From the NCBI RefSeq assembly GCF_947507565.1, contig NC_089184.1, positions 434,001 through 498,000 of the forward strand: a stretch of 64,000 bases of DNA, read 5' to 3'. Position numbers and translations under genes: made by a program. The notes below the pieces were generated by a model, which was given only the letters and a program-made list of their open reading frames with translations, ran no database searches and was not told the origin of the DNA. The stretch comes from Oscarella lobularis. Lineage: Eukaryota > Porifera > Homoscleromorpha > Homosclerophorida > Oscarellidae. Positions 16,104 through 29,042 of the stretch are shown in pieces; within the stretch, counting starts at the first letter, position 1, and the number at the start of each line of letters is the position of its first letter.

Positions 16104-18031
16104 ATGGCTCAGCAATGGAAAGTCGCCTCGCGGGGCGTCGTCAGAGCTTCGAGACAGATTATTTCGATAGAAGTAGGCGCGTTTCGTCGACTCGGGGGCG
16201 AGATGACGAAATTTCTTATCATTCTCCAAGGCGAGACGATTTTTGAGCGCGAGAGGCCCGCCGAAAAGACAAAGCTTCTTGAATACGTTCATCGAAAACA
16301 TTCGTCAGGGATTGCGAAAAGAGAAAGATATACAGGCGCGAGAACTTACCGTGCTGCCACGCCCACTTCCACGATCTTCTTTTCCAGGAATCGTTGAAAA
16401 AATTGCAGGAAGAGTCAGAAAAGTCGTCGTCATTGAAAAGTGTCAAGGAAACGCTCGATTCCGCTAAGGTCGCTTCATCGGAGGCGCGTAGCTGTTTCTA
16501 AATTTTTTGATTTTTAGGTGAAAGCGGAAACTGCAGCATCGGAAGGCTCTTCGGCAGTCAAATCCATTTATGAGAGACTGAGAACAGCAACGGCATCGGT
16601 TGGAGATCCAGACTCACTGTGACGTCATTTTTGAAGTGTTCCTTTTTTTAGATCTACGGGAAAGTTAGTCAGACTGAAGTAGCTAAGGAAGCAAAGGATG
16701 TATCTGATAAGGCAGAGAAGCAATAGTGTTATTACCTAATATTGATTGATTCTGTATTTAGATTCTTGAAGAAGCGAAAGAAACTGCGGAAAAAGTGGCA
16801 AAACAAGGACAAGAATTAGGAAAAACGGAAGCGTTTAAGACAATAAAGAAAGTACGAGCGGAAATGACTATTTCGAAGGGATGCGTACTGACGTCATAAA
16901 TCTAGGGTTTCGGCGAACTAAAAGGGGAATTATTTGATGAAGCGGCGTCAAAATCAGAACCATATAAAGCGCCAAGTTAGCACAGAGAGAAATTAATACA
17001 ATTAAATAAAAATAAAAATATTCAGATAAGCTAAGAAAGCGAACTGCAAGCAGCGCGTTAAACGTGCAAGAAAAGGAAAAGATTATTCAACCAGATGAGT
17101 AGGGAAGTATTTAATCAGGTATTGATTTTTTATTTTTTTAATTAACAGTACTACTACAACTGTGGTTATGCACAAAGACTCCAAATGGGCGTCTCAATGG
17201 AAAGCCTTCAAAGACGACAATCCAGTTTTAAATCGTATATACATAAAAAATAAATAAACACATTTTATAAAGATTATTTAGGATTATTTGAATTGAAAAT
17301 GAAATATGATGAAAGTGATAATTTTTTGATTCGCGTCACAAGAACGGTTACGGATCGGGTTACGGATCTTTTTGGGGGAGCGTTTAGCCAAACGGAAATG
17401 GCAGCCACATTGGCCGAAATTGCCAAAATTGATCCAACATTCGAAAAGGCAAAGTTTCTTCACCAATGTGAAAAGGACATCATACCGACTATATTAGAAG
17501 CGTTTCTTAGTCAAGACTTGGATGTACTGAAAGATTGGTGCCACGATTCGGTTAATTAATAAAATTAATTAATTAATCTAGGTCAATTTTTAATTTTGCT
17601 TGTTTAGGCATTTGCTATTTTTTCTGCTCTTATTGAACAGGACAAGCAGTTCGGTAGAAAAAACGAAACGAAAGTGTTAGACATACGGGGAGTTGATGTA
17701 AGTGTTTTCGAAAATCAATACATTGGTATCTTTTTTTTGAAGTGAAACATGCATAGGTTATTATAGGGAAGGTTATGGAGCTTGGGCCCGTTCTAGTTGT
17801 GTCGTTTAATGCTCAGCAGTTGTCTACTGTTCGAGATTCGAAAGGGGAAATAATTGGAGAGGTGAATTCTATATTATTTATAATATAGAATTTTTATTAT
17901 AATTCATTTAGGATAACATTGAAAATGTTAACTATATCTGGGCTCTGTGTCGAGACCAGAGTGTCTTTGATCCATCAGCCGCTTGGAGATTGCTCGAATT
18001 TGGGGTGAATACCAGTAGTGCATGGGTCTAA
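16104..18031 (+). CDS. TIMM44: TIM44, PAM-motor scaffold of the mitochondrial import machinery
   Basis: Exon 1 (16104-16172) encodes a basic, amphipathic, Arg/Ser-rich presequence starting MAQQWKVASRGVVRASRQ; exon 2 starts at 16231 with ARRFLSARG. A charged coiled-coil region follows (EESEKSSSLKSVKETL, EEAKETAEKVAKQGQELGK), then the conserved core: HKDSKWASQWKAFKD, LKMKYDESDN, TRTVTDRVTDLFGG and, in the C-terminal membrane-binding domain, IDPTFEKAKFL, CEKDIIPTILEAFL, DLDVLKDWC and WALCRDQ. TIM44 tethers mtHsp70 to the TIM23 channel on the matrix side. At least ten short introns. Two boundaries around 16330-16400 are tentative: I used a GTGCTG donor after ELT. The stop (TAA) is at 18029-18031. 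Confidence 0.94.
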
Positions 18032-18731
18032 TTACAGTATAGGTAATAGTCACGTGGCGTTTATTGGCGGGTTAGACTTGTTTAACCGTCGTTAACTTCG
18101 CCGGAATATGGCGTGCGCTAGGAGTCCACTCGCGCACTCTCATTGGCTAACAGGGGGTGTTTCCAATTGGACCGCGGCCTTTGTGACGTCGCCTTTCTCT
18201 CATGCTCGCTGCGATCGGCGGTCCCATCCCCTCCCCCCCTGGCTTAGTTAGGATCTCCACTGGTTATCCAGTGTGACACAACGGTGGGGACAGGTTGCCC
18301 GGATACTCCGGTTACCATGACAACCATTGCGGTTATGGCTGTCTAGCTACATCCGGGACCTGCCCCAGCGTTGACCACCAGGCTTTAGGAAGCCTGGTGT
18401 GTTAGGTACCTAGATCCTCTCGGCGAGCGGTGTTATCGGGAGTGGCCCATTGCCTTCTGTCGGACAGGGGGCCTGGCCCCCCCCCTCCCCTCCATGGAGG
18501 TAAGTAGTTAACGGCAAATAAATAATTCTCCAGCAGGAGCCCCTTTCGTTTCGTGACCCAGTTTTCTTACCTTTCTCTGGGCTCCTTGATTTCAAGGCAA
18601 AACAAAACATCGCTTACTCGATCGCCACGCCTTTTGGTGACTCATTGGTTTCCGGGACATTTGTCCGATTGCTAGAGGCCCAAGTTCCCGTCTGTATCTC
18701 TTCTTGTCGCCCATTCTCACTTCCCTTCGCG
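18032..18731. other. Intergenic DNA between TIMM44 and CDC34/UBE2R
   Basis: About 700 bp between two genes in the same direction, unusually long for this window. It holds the 3' end of TIMM44, a structured element at 18250-18418 (listed separately), a C-run around 18,477-18,490 and presumably the CDC34 promoter. GTAAGT at 18500 after a purine-rich stretch looks like a splice donor, so a non-coding 5' exon of CDC34 may end there. TCACGTGGC lies near 18,050. Confidence 0.5.
18250..18418. ncRNA. Candidate structured RNA element (unknown class)
   Basis: The segment can fold into one closed multi-helix structure. Outer stem: AGGATCT (18250-18256) with AGATCCT (18412-18418). Hairpin 1: CACTGG/CCAGTG (18258-18263 with 18268-18273, loop TTAT). 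Long arm: GGGG-A-CAGGT (18286-18295) and CCCGGAT (18298-18304) with ATCCGGG-ACCTGCCCC (18351-18366), only a 1-nt and a 2-nt bulge; it encloses CCAT..AACC/GGTT-ATGG (about 18315-18338). Hairpin 3: CACCAGGCTT/AAGCCTGGTG (18376-18385 with 18390-18399, loop TAGG). I do not recognise it as tRNA, U1-U6, 7SK, RNase P, RMRP or SRP RNA. A box A-like TGGCTTAGTTAGG overlaps its start, but I see no good box B. It could be a ncRNA, a 5' UTR element of CDC34, or a foldback transposon remnant; the strand is unknown. Confidence 0.4.
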
Positions 18732-20454
18732 ATGGCATCGACATCGCCGTCATCGTCGATGCGCGCACTATCCCAGGAACTGAAAAAACTTTCGACGGAG
18801 CCGCTGGAAGGCTTCAGCGTGACTTTACCCGAAGAAGACAACATGTTCGAGTGGAACGTCACGATTTTCGGTCCTCCTGGGACTCTCTACCAGGGCGGAT
18901 ACTTCAGAGTAAGCGCTCAAACACTCGACAAACGATAGCCCTTACTGACACGCGTCCCAACACAGGCGCACATGTCCTTTCCGAAGGATTATCCCTACTC
19001 GCCTCCGACTTTCACCTTCGTCACGAAAATGTGGCACCCCAATGTATACGGGGTAACAAAGTGACCCTTTTTCCCCGATGTATCGATGCGATCCCCGCGG
19101 TTTAGAACGGCGAAGTGTGTATATCGATCCTTCATCCGCCCGGCGAAGACGCAATGAGCGGCGAACTTCCTGCCGAAAGATGGAACCCAACGCAATCCGT
19201 TCGGTATGCCACGCCCCCTCCCTCCCCCCCACCCCTCTCGTTTTCTCTCATTCTATTTCTCTCGCGTAGAACGATTCTTTTGAGCGTCATATCGCTTCTA
19301 AACGAACCGAATACGGCGTCGCCGGCGAACGTCGACGCTTCGGTCATGTATCGAAAGTGGAAGGACAAGAAAGACAATCAATACGAGAAAATCGTGCGGT
19401 AAGACGCGAACGGGGTCTCGCGGACGAGGGGGGAGGGGCTCTTATTTGATCATCGCTTCGTACCTATGGATTCCGTCAATCAGACTAGCGCGGTCGCTTT
19501 GTGTTGGAGAGAACAGGCTCGTTCTGGTCTCTATTCATTCACGGGGACCACGCCCACTTCCCGTTTCGTTTCTCTCACCCTTCTTCTATATTTTGACGAA
19601 GGCGTGTGAAACGAGCGTCTTCTCAGAGAGACGCCTCCTTTCTTTTGTGTGTGTGTGTGTGGTTTAGGTGGGTGGATGGGTGGGTGGGATGAAAGGAAGA
19701 GATTTATATATGGAAAGATATGTTTCCCTGCACCTGGGGGCCTTTGTGGTGGTGGTGGTGGTGGGAGGGGGAGGGGAAATCCATAATCTTATTGTACTAT
19801 TATAACAATGAGATAAGGCCCTTTATCATAAGTGTACTTCTTGCTTGGGGAAGGGTAGGCATTAATTCTATAGGAACAAATAGCACGTTCTAACTAAAAA
19901 AGTTACGCATATTCTACTAGTTTCAATGCAACCGCTATAGTAAATCTGGGCTCTAAAACCAACAAGAAAAACTGACTAACTAAAAAAGTTACACACATTC
20001 TATTACCTCAACATAACTATTAATTAAAACGAGGCCTGACTGCGTAGGCTCTATAGAGCACAGCTTTGACTAATATAAGGCCGTCCTGTGATACTTAGGG
20101 GTAGGGTAAAAGTTACGCACATTCCATTCCCCTAATTAAACCTTGATGAAGAGGCCTAGCCTCTATAAGCTGACTAATAAGAGGTGCTTCTATTCTAGGA
20201 CCCAAGTGGAATCAACGAAGAAGGACGCGGCTAAGGACGGGGTCACCGTTCCCTGTACCTTAGAAGACTACTGCATAAAAACGCGTCCCGAATCATTGAG
20301 CATGACCACGGAAGACTTGTTAGACTATTACGATGATGATTACGAAGACGACGATGAGGGCGGCGGCGGCGGCGGCGGCGGAGGCGGCGGAATATCTGAT
20401 GAGAGCTCCGACGACGAAGAGGCGGCGGATGATAGCGGAAATGCTGAAATTTAA
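18732..20454 (+). CDS. CDC34: CDC34/UBE2R ubiquitin-conjugating enzyme
   Basis: Five exons: 18732-18908, 18966-19052, 19106-19203, 19270-19398, 20199-20454. The UBC fold has the HPN motif in MWHPNVYG, the active-site Cys in [11 protein letters not shown] (residue 93, the same number as in human CDC34), and the class-specific acidic-loop insertion [21 protein letters not shown]34/UBE2R works with SCF ligases to build Lys48 ubiquitin chains. The C-terminal tail is acidic, as expected for binding the cullin basic canyon, but is interrupted by about eleven glycines from a GGC repeat (about 20,359-20,391). Intron 4 (19399-20198) is 800 bp, by far the longest here, and is repeat-rich. Converges with GALT. 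Confidence 0.95.
19640..20140. repeat. Simple and degenerate repeats in CDC34 intron 4
   Basis: The intron holds (GT)n at about 19,647-19,661, a GGGTGGGTGG run after it, (GGT)n at about 19,747-19,764, and three diverged copies of a unit containing AAAGTTACGCACATTCTA (starting near 19,901, 19,986 and 20,109), each about 80-120 bp apart and accompanied by a CTCTATA motif. Confidence 0.65.
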
Positions 20455-20655
20455 ATATAGAAACCACGTCCCTCCCTCCCTCCATCCCAGTTCCCTTATT
20501 AGGCACGTCATCTCTAAATAATATATTGCTTACCCCCATCAACTTCTCTCTCTTTTTTCATGAATCCCTCTTGTCGCAAGTGTACAGTTTATTACTGCAA
20601 CATAATAAAATAAAAAATGAATGCAGCAGCAGCGTGGAGCCAGCCTTTGGAGGCG

Positions 20656-22361
<1,706 letters not shown>

Positions 22362-22395
22362 TTCTACAGCAGAAATCTCGAAAGCTAGCAAACAT

Positions 22396-22404
22396 TCACG
22401 TGAC
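22396..22404. promoter_or_regulatory. E-box in the GALT/RPRD divergent promoter
   Basis: TCACGTGAC lies in the gap of about 100 bp between the two start codons and is identical to the element at 11159 in the NCLN/EFG1-like promoter. Confidence 0.5.
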
Positions 22405-22462
22405 CAGCGCGCGCGAGATTCACGCATGCGTCTCACAATCGCCTTTGCCACAAGAAAAAAAG

Positions 22463-24474
22463 ATGGCAGGATTCGCGGTCGAATCTCTATTGCGAAAGCT
22501 CCAGAAGGTCAACGAATCGGCGGAGAGCATCGAATCGCTCAGCCTGTGGCTAATTCACCACGCGAAACACGCGAAAACGATCGCCGACGCTTGGATCCAA
22601 GTCTACCAAGACGGTTCGCCCAAAAATTGAATACCTAATTTATGACGTCACATTAAAAAAAAATCGCAGCTAAATCGGATCGCTACAAGGCGCTCTTTTA
22701 CCTCGTCAACGACGTTCTTCAAAACGGGAGACGACGCGGAAGCGATTTTTCCGCCGCGTTTCGCGCCGTTTTGCCGCGCGCTATGGCATTGGCTCAGTCA
22801 GTGCACCAATCGAAAAAAATTCGTTGTTTTGAGCATCGTTTCGTGTTTTTCTTTTTTCTAGCGGTCGCAAATGTCAGTCGAATTTCGAAAGAACGCTTAT
22901 TATATGGAAGGAGAGACGAGTGTACGATTCTCCTTATGTTTCTTATCTCAGACAAGTCTTGGGTACGTAGTAGGGGAGGGAGGGGTTTCTCACCTTTTGG
23001 AATATATATATATATATATATATTCACATAGGTAACGGTACAAGTATGTTGACTTCAATGCCTATTCCATTGAACGTGGAGGAAGTAATCTAATAATAAT
23101 AATATATACCCATATATATTTATTGTTTTTTAGACGTACAATGTTTATGATGTCATCGAGGAGTTTCAGCAAGTCGAAGCCAATGTTGCCTCGAAAATGG
23201 TCAAGCTAAATGCGACGAGAATTAACACGTGGGACAATGACGTTCTCTCGACCATAAAAGGTAAAGAGTAAATAAATTTTGATTAATTATTCGAGGCGTT
23301 TTGTCGTAGATAAAACGGAAGGACATCAATTCAAGGAGGAAGTTGATGAGGCAGTGGAATGTTTGAAGGAATGTTGCAAATCGACGGAAAAAGAGATCGA
23401 AGCGAGACGACGTCTCATCACTGCATTGCAACAATGTCTCATCGATCAAAAGGACGACGCAGCTCTGGCGAAAAAACTAGTCAAAGTATAATTTATTTAT
23501 ATTTATTTATTTATTTATTACTTATTTCTTTTTCTCAGCAAATGACGACGACCCAGTCTCACGTGCATAAAGCCCACGAAACGATTCGCGAGGAGAGGAA
23601 GCGAAGAAAGGAGAAGGAGAGAGAGGAGCGATCTCACCATCGACGTCATCACCATCGTCATCACCACCACCACCACTCCTCATCCTCATCCCGCCGCAAA
23701 TCCCCGGAAAAAGAAAAGGAGTATCAACAATTAAAAACTCCATTCGAAATTCCATTCGAAATTCCCTCACTCGAAACGGGCGCCTCCTTTCTAATGCCAG
23801 TCAGCGGTGGCGGCGGCGGCGGTGACGTCATAGAATCTACTGACATGGACATAGATACATCGGGATCAGACGGCGAACAGGAAGCGGCGAAACGAGCTAA
23901 AACGACGTTAGAACCACCAATAACACGAGAGGGTCCCCCCGCCCCCGCTCCACCCTCCCTCCTCTCCCCCTTTCCCCCACCACTCGCTCTTCCTCCTCCT
24001 CCCCAAACGGCGGAAAATTCTCTAAGACCTCTACTCCCTTCTTCATCTGGAAGCAATTATCCCGCCGATTCAATTGCGTCAATACCGCCGCTACTCGGAA
24101 AACCGCTCCACCAGCCGCCGCCGCCGCCGCCGCCGCCGCCATCATCGTCGTCGCGGGACGACGAAGCGCGGCAAAACGGACGGCAACAGCGAGGCGGACG
24201 TGGTCGTTTGCATCCGAGATTTCGTTCTCTTCTTTCGTCGTCGCATATGCCGCCGCCGCCGCCGCCGCCGCCTCGCATTCCGCCGCCGCCGCCGCACTAT
24301 CCCTCCTATCCGAACGAATGGCCCATGGGTCCCCCACCCTCTAAATTTGACGACTATAGATATGAATATGAGTACAGGGCGAGGGGGGATATGTACGCAG
24401 GGGGGAGAGGATATGAAGGCGAATATTACGATGAACGATATCCGCCGCCGCCGCCGCCGCCGACATATTATTAA
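22463..24474 (+). CDS. RPRD-family RNA polymerase II CTD-interaction protein
   Basis: The N-terminal CID domain (about residues 1-135) has LRKLQKVNESAESIESLSLWLIHHAKHA, FYLVNDVLQNGRRRG and a WKERRVYD stretch, matching RPRD1/RPRD2 proteins that bind the phosphorylated Pol II tail. A central coiled coil follows (KTEGHQFKEEVDEAVECLKE..EIEARRRLI). The last exon (from about 23,539) is low complexity: His-rich, acidic, then long proline and Gly/Tyr-rich tracts encoded by CCG repeats, ending PPTYY. The core resembles RPRD1, but the long Pro-rich tail is more like RPRD2, so I leave the paralogue open. The ATG at 22463 is preferred over 22400, which lies in the divergent promoter. Confidence 0.85.
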
Positions 24475-24575
24475 ACTTTTATTTCGTACGTGTTTGCGTG
24501 TTTCTTTGGGGTGTGCATAATTTAATTTTAAAAATTGGCGTGTCGTTTTAATTAAATGTGCCGTTTTTTTTTGCC

Positions 24576-26725
24576 TTACTCTGATGATGATGATGATGAG
24601 TCGCTCGCGCTTCTCGGTTTTGATTGGGTGTAGTTTTGCGAGAGTTGTTTCAAATGCTCGTGACTCTCCGCGATTTTATCTTGATCGAAATGATGCGAGA
24701 CTTTGGCGAGAGTCATGTGACTGCTGCTTTCCGCTAGAAGCGACGTTAGCACGTTCGCCGCGTCGGAACTCGATTGAAGAAGACTCATCGAAGCAACTAA
24801 GACAACTAGAACTCATTTTAATTAATAAACCGAGAGATAATCACTCGCCTTCGGATTCTTTGCCTTTCCTGTAAGTAAAAGATTTTTATTAGAAGTACAG
24901 TAAGCGAAATTGGAAGTATTACCTTGCGTATTCACTTGGCCACAGTAAGGGGAAAGAACTATCTGTTACTAGTCCTAATGAATGGCCAGAGGAAACGCTG
25001 CCAGATAAAGTGCATCATTTTTTTTTGTATGTGTGCTTGTGCGTTTGTTTACTTTAGATTAGCTGCATAATTCCTTTCTAAATAGTGATTCAGAGACTGA
25101 TTCGCTGAACTGATTCCTCGTACGGAAACGCATTGAGCAAAGGGATGACTCTGATGGGGCAATACAACACGAAGTAATTAAAATAAAAGATATAATACTG
25201 ACCTGACTGTCTAGATACGGAGTAAGAGCAACAAACGAATCCCTATCAAACGAAGGATATGATGATAAAAATTGACGAAATGTGACGTCGTCGCGAGCAG
25301 GAAGAGGCAAGCCTAATCTCAGAGAAGCAATCTAGACAGCAAACTAATAAAACAAAAATCAAGAATACGTCAATCTTCACCGGTCTTCCCATTGAAGTAA
25401 GACAACTAATAACATAATTCATATTTATTCCTCCTGACCTGAAACACCCTATAAAATCAGATTATCTCAATCTGGTTTTTCTACCTGTAACATGAAGAAA
25501 ATGTCTCTAGTCCCGCAGCAAATACTGAGCTACTTTCGTAAGGGTTATAAGCCTGGAAAGAGACTCAAATTCCACATAAACGAATCGGAGTACAACGTAC
25601 ATCAAAGCTAATATGAGGAAACGATCTAAATTGACTTGGCTGTGCTTCCCACGACCTTTTCATTAGAGATAAAGGAAGCACAAGACACTCGTGGCTCGCG
25701 AGTTCGTGGAGAGCCGTCGCGTACGACAAAATTTGCCGTTTTCTCGACAGAAAATCAACCTAGATCTCAATAGTTCCGCTAAAAATTTAACTTGCTCGTT
25801 TTTTTTTTCTTTGTTACGTTAGAGAAACCGTGCGATTTCGGAAAGGCGGCGACTACGATACCGCGTTTTGGAAAATCGTCGCGAATCAATTCGAGAGTGG
25901 ACGAAGCGAGGCCGGAAAAACCGTCGTGCAAGTCGCAGAGGATCTGAAATCCTTGACAGTGATCGCACTCTTCCGAAAAGAAACGCAGGCTTTCTTCAAT
26001 TTCACTAGAAATCTATCAATAAAAAAACACATAGATAAAGAGAACTCAGTATATATATATTAATTAATACATTCGTCTCCCTAAAGGCATCAAGGCCAGA
26101 CGTGTGCAATTCAAATGATCTAATAAAATACATAATAGATATATTTTTTTCTATTAATTAAATCTCCCACTCATTATTATATGAGCCGGGAAGCGTTAGA
26201 ACGCTTCTTGGATGCAATTGGAGACGAAGAAAAGATGACCAATCATTGGAGACACTTCCCTTTGCCTCCTCGTATTTTTTGATTTCGCCTTGCCACGTTG
26301 TATCTGCAGGCTTCTCGGCTACAGTGACGTCATCATCAATAACAGAATGACATCGGCTCCCTGAATCAATTAAATAAATTTATGCATATATAAGTATTTT
26401 AATTAGTTTGACCTTTGAAATCTACGCTGATAAGTCTCGGTGTCCAAATGCTCTAGAAATAGTTTTTAGCGTTCGTGGAGCTCAACTCTCTAAGTCGTTT
26501 GCCTTTCGAAGTCCTGCTGCTGATTTTCGAAGCTGCATCGTGGAGTTCGTATCGATTCGAAGCTCGTCGTCCACTTCCGGTCGATTTTCGCATTGTTTCG
26601 CCTAATCGGAGACGAATTCCACGACGATTCGACCGCTACGAATTTCTTACCTGAAAATTCCACCAATGGGAGCCTACGAAGTTGGAATAGGTGCCAAACT
26701 GGAGAGTTACGATTTCTTTCGACAT
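24576..26725 (-). CDS. MSTO1: Misato homologue (MSTO1/DML1), tubulin-like mitochondrial distribution protein
   Basis: Exon 1 (26651-26725) begins MSKEIVTLQFGTYSNFVGSHWWNFQ, the diagnostic tubulin-like N-terminus of Misato, with its GTPase-fold glycine region. Later exons give TPRLISVDFKG, WSSFLRLQLHPRSV, then EECDHCQGFQILCDLHDGFSGLAS, which is the family hallmark, HECLVLPLSL and a C-terminal half ending in a Ser-rich tail. MSTO1 acts in mitochondrial distribution and fusion from the cytosol/outer membrane. The joint between exon 2 (from 26601) and the TPRLISVDFK exon (about 26,411-26,452) is unresolved: I could not find a phase-consistent donor there. It shares a 38-bp promoter gap with POLR3G and converges with the RPRD gene. 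Confidence 0.88.
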
Positions 26726-26763
26726 CCGGGGAAGAAAAACGCGGGGTCCCGTATGCGAGCGAG

Positions 26764-27771
26764 ATGGCCGGACGTGGAAAGCGAGGAAAGAGCCAAATTT
26801 CCCAGCTGTCCGACTCGTTGGGAGTCAGACGAGGAGATCTACCACCCCCGCCGGAAAGGCCGCCACCTCTCTATCCCGTAACGACGTCGCCTAAGTGCGA
26901 TCGCGATAGTATGCGCGACGTTTCTTTAGCCGCTCGAGTTCCAGCCGTGTCCCCTGCACGAATTAGAAGCGGACAAGTATATGTTGACGGTGAAACAGCA
27001 AATGAGATCGTCAATGCAAGGATTACCCTATTTCGTTCGTCCTGCGCTGAAGAAAGCCGGTGAGTGCGCGAATCCTCTTCGGAGGAGAAACCCGGATAAG
27101 GATTTTTTTGAAAAAAGATGTCGAACGATTTTCCGATCGATTGCACGCTCAGAGTCACGTGTCGGATCAAATTTTGGACTGGAAACCAGGCACGTGACTT
27201 AGGAGCGTAATTTTTGAACTGATTATTTCCTCAGATTGGAGATTCTTTCCAAAGGAGTTGAAAATGAAAACGAGAGACCCCGAGAGTTCTGCAGCAGGTA
27301 TACGTTCAAAAATTGACCTAAATAAACTTATTAATTAATTAAAAATGTAGCAATAAATCAAGATACTGTTCGACCTCGCATTGACATTGCTTCGACGAGA
27401 AAGAGAAAGAAAGAAAGAACGTCGAGCAGTGCAGAAGAGACCTTCAAAAGAACTAAAGTAGAAGACGAAGTACAGAAAAAATTAGAGGTAAAAATAAAAT
27501 AACATAACCGGAAATAAACAAAATGAATAAATAATGTAGATATTAGAAGAAAAAGGAGACAAAGACGAGCAGAAAAGGGAAGACGAAAGCGCAGCTGAAG
27601 CAGATGACTACGACGAAGAGGAGGAAGAGGTACACTTCCTCCCTCCCTATGTTAATCTCACGTTCATCTCCTTAGGAGACAGACTACAATATTCCCTATT
27701 TTGATAACGGAGAAGATTATATTGGATTCGAAGATGAAGACGGGCTCGAAGACGGGGCATCATATTATTGA
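26764..27771 (+). CDS. POLR3G: RNA polymerase III subunit RPC7 (POLR3G/POLR3GL)
   Basis: Exon 1 (26764-26877) encodes MAGRGKRGKSQ.. and a PPPPERPPPLYP stretch, the typical RPC7 opening. Later exons give MLTVKQQMRSSMQGLPYFVRPAL, DWRFFPKELK, then a Lys/Glu-rich region and the acidic C-terminus DYDEEEEE..ETDYNIPYFDNGEDY. RPC7 joins RPC3 and RPC6 in the Pol III initiation subcomplex. The gene is transcribed head to head with MSTO1, and its stop lies about 32 bp from that of the convergent LYSMD gene. Confidence 0.93.
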
Positions 27772-27803
27772 GTATAAAGATTTTTTTGTACAAAAAATAC
27801 ATT

Positions 27804-28896
27804 TCATCCGCTAGTGCTACCACTGGGATTTTCATTTTCAAAGGGGTCAATAAATCCGACTGCAATAAGAGTTGGACCAATTATAAATATCAATACCAAT
27901 ACGCCAATTAAGATCTTCCAATTTATCCCACACATTCTCGCTTCATTCATATCAGATTCATTCCTATGGTCAACTCTTAGAGGACGAATTAGAGGTGCTC
28001 TTAGAACACGTGATAATCTTGCGTCATCATTATCATCATCGTCATCATCCCAATTATCTCCTACTAATGATTTTTGTTCGAATTTTCGAATTTCTTTCAA
28101 ATCTTGATCCATTTTTTGTAGAAAGGAAAGAGTTTGTTTTCCGGTGCTACTAAGAGAGGGCGTGGCTCGCATATGAGAACGTATACTAATTGTTTTTATG
28201 ACGGGTCTCTCCTGATCCATATCTACATCCGTATCACTTCCACTTCCCCCCTCTTCTTCTTCTTCTACTTTCCCTTCTTCTGCTGCTATTGCAGACTTTG
28301 CATAGGCAGCGGCGCTAACGTCTTTCTTATACTGTTCCTCTAGAATTCCATGCTTACGTACGGGTATCTTAATTTTTTGCAATAATTTGAAATCTTGATC
28401 AGCCATGAGCCCATTGGCCGCTTTGATCTGACCGACCTGCAAATAAATAAGATCAATAAATGAGATTATGTTCGGTCACGCGACCTTCACTACCAAGGAC
28501 AACGAAGGTGGGGCAAAAGGAGTGTTTAAATTAATCGAATTACTGTAATCCAAGAACCCTGACCCCTTTTCTCGTGGTTTTTACCGTGCACGCGAATCGC
28601 AATGCCAATCCGGGCAACGTGTCGTTTCGACTCAATTCGTGTTCGATGAGCGTCACTCCGATGCCGGCACCCGGATTTGCTTCGTGGTTTCGACTGGCGA
28701 CGACGGCGGGGCGCGCCTTGAATTCGGTCATTTGAATCGTTTCGCGCGCGTCCGGGTTGGCGTGGCGAGCGACTGCCGTCGAATCGTCGCTTCCGAATAC
28801 GTAAATCGAGCTGGACGGTTTGTTTTGGGCGAAAGAGGGCCCGAATGCCAATTCTCGCGCCGCCGACACGTCGGTCGGAACGTGACGAAGTGACAT
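27804..28896 (-). CDS. LysM-domain single-pass membrane protein (LYSMD3/LYSMD4 type)
   Basis: Two coding exons: 28585-28896 and 27804-28436. The LysM motif spans the junction: a segment ending in DTLPGLALRFACTV joined to GQIKAANGLMADQDFKLLQKIKIPV. The N-terminal 90 residues are low complexity. The C-terminal half has acidic tracts (EEEEEGGSGSDTD, DDDDDDNDD) followed by one membrane helix, WKILIGVLVLIFIIGPTLIAVGF, and a short tail. This layout is that of LYSMD3/4, type II membrane proteins of the Golgi/cell surface; LYSMD3 has been reported to bind chitin. Divergent from SFR1, with 146 bp between start codons. Confidence 0.88.
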
Positions 28897-29007
28897 GATT
28901 AGAAAAGAAGGCGTCGAACAGGTATTTCATGAGGAGAACGAGGGAGAAACGAACGAAGTCATTCGTTCTGCCTACGTTTTAAATCAACCGATCAGTGACG
29001 AAGTCAA

Positions 29008-29015
29008 TGACGTCA
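29008..29015. promoter_or_regulatory. CRE in the LYSMD/SFR1 divergent promoter
   Basis: A perfect TGACGTCA octamer lies between the divergent LYSMD and SFR1 start codons, 28 bp upstream of the SFR1 ATG. Confidence 0.5.
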
Positions 29016-29042
29016 TACGCGTCACCTCTTGCAGCGCACGTT

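Noticed and set aside
18241-18320. tRNA gene or tRNA-derived SINE at the structured element
   Set aside because: A box A-like sequence is present, but there is no matching box B and no cloverleaf with standard arm lengths.
23897-24520. Poly-Ala and poly-Arg frames in the RPRD last exon
   Set aside because: Alternative frames of the CCG and GGC repeats that encode the proline tract in the true frame.
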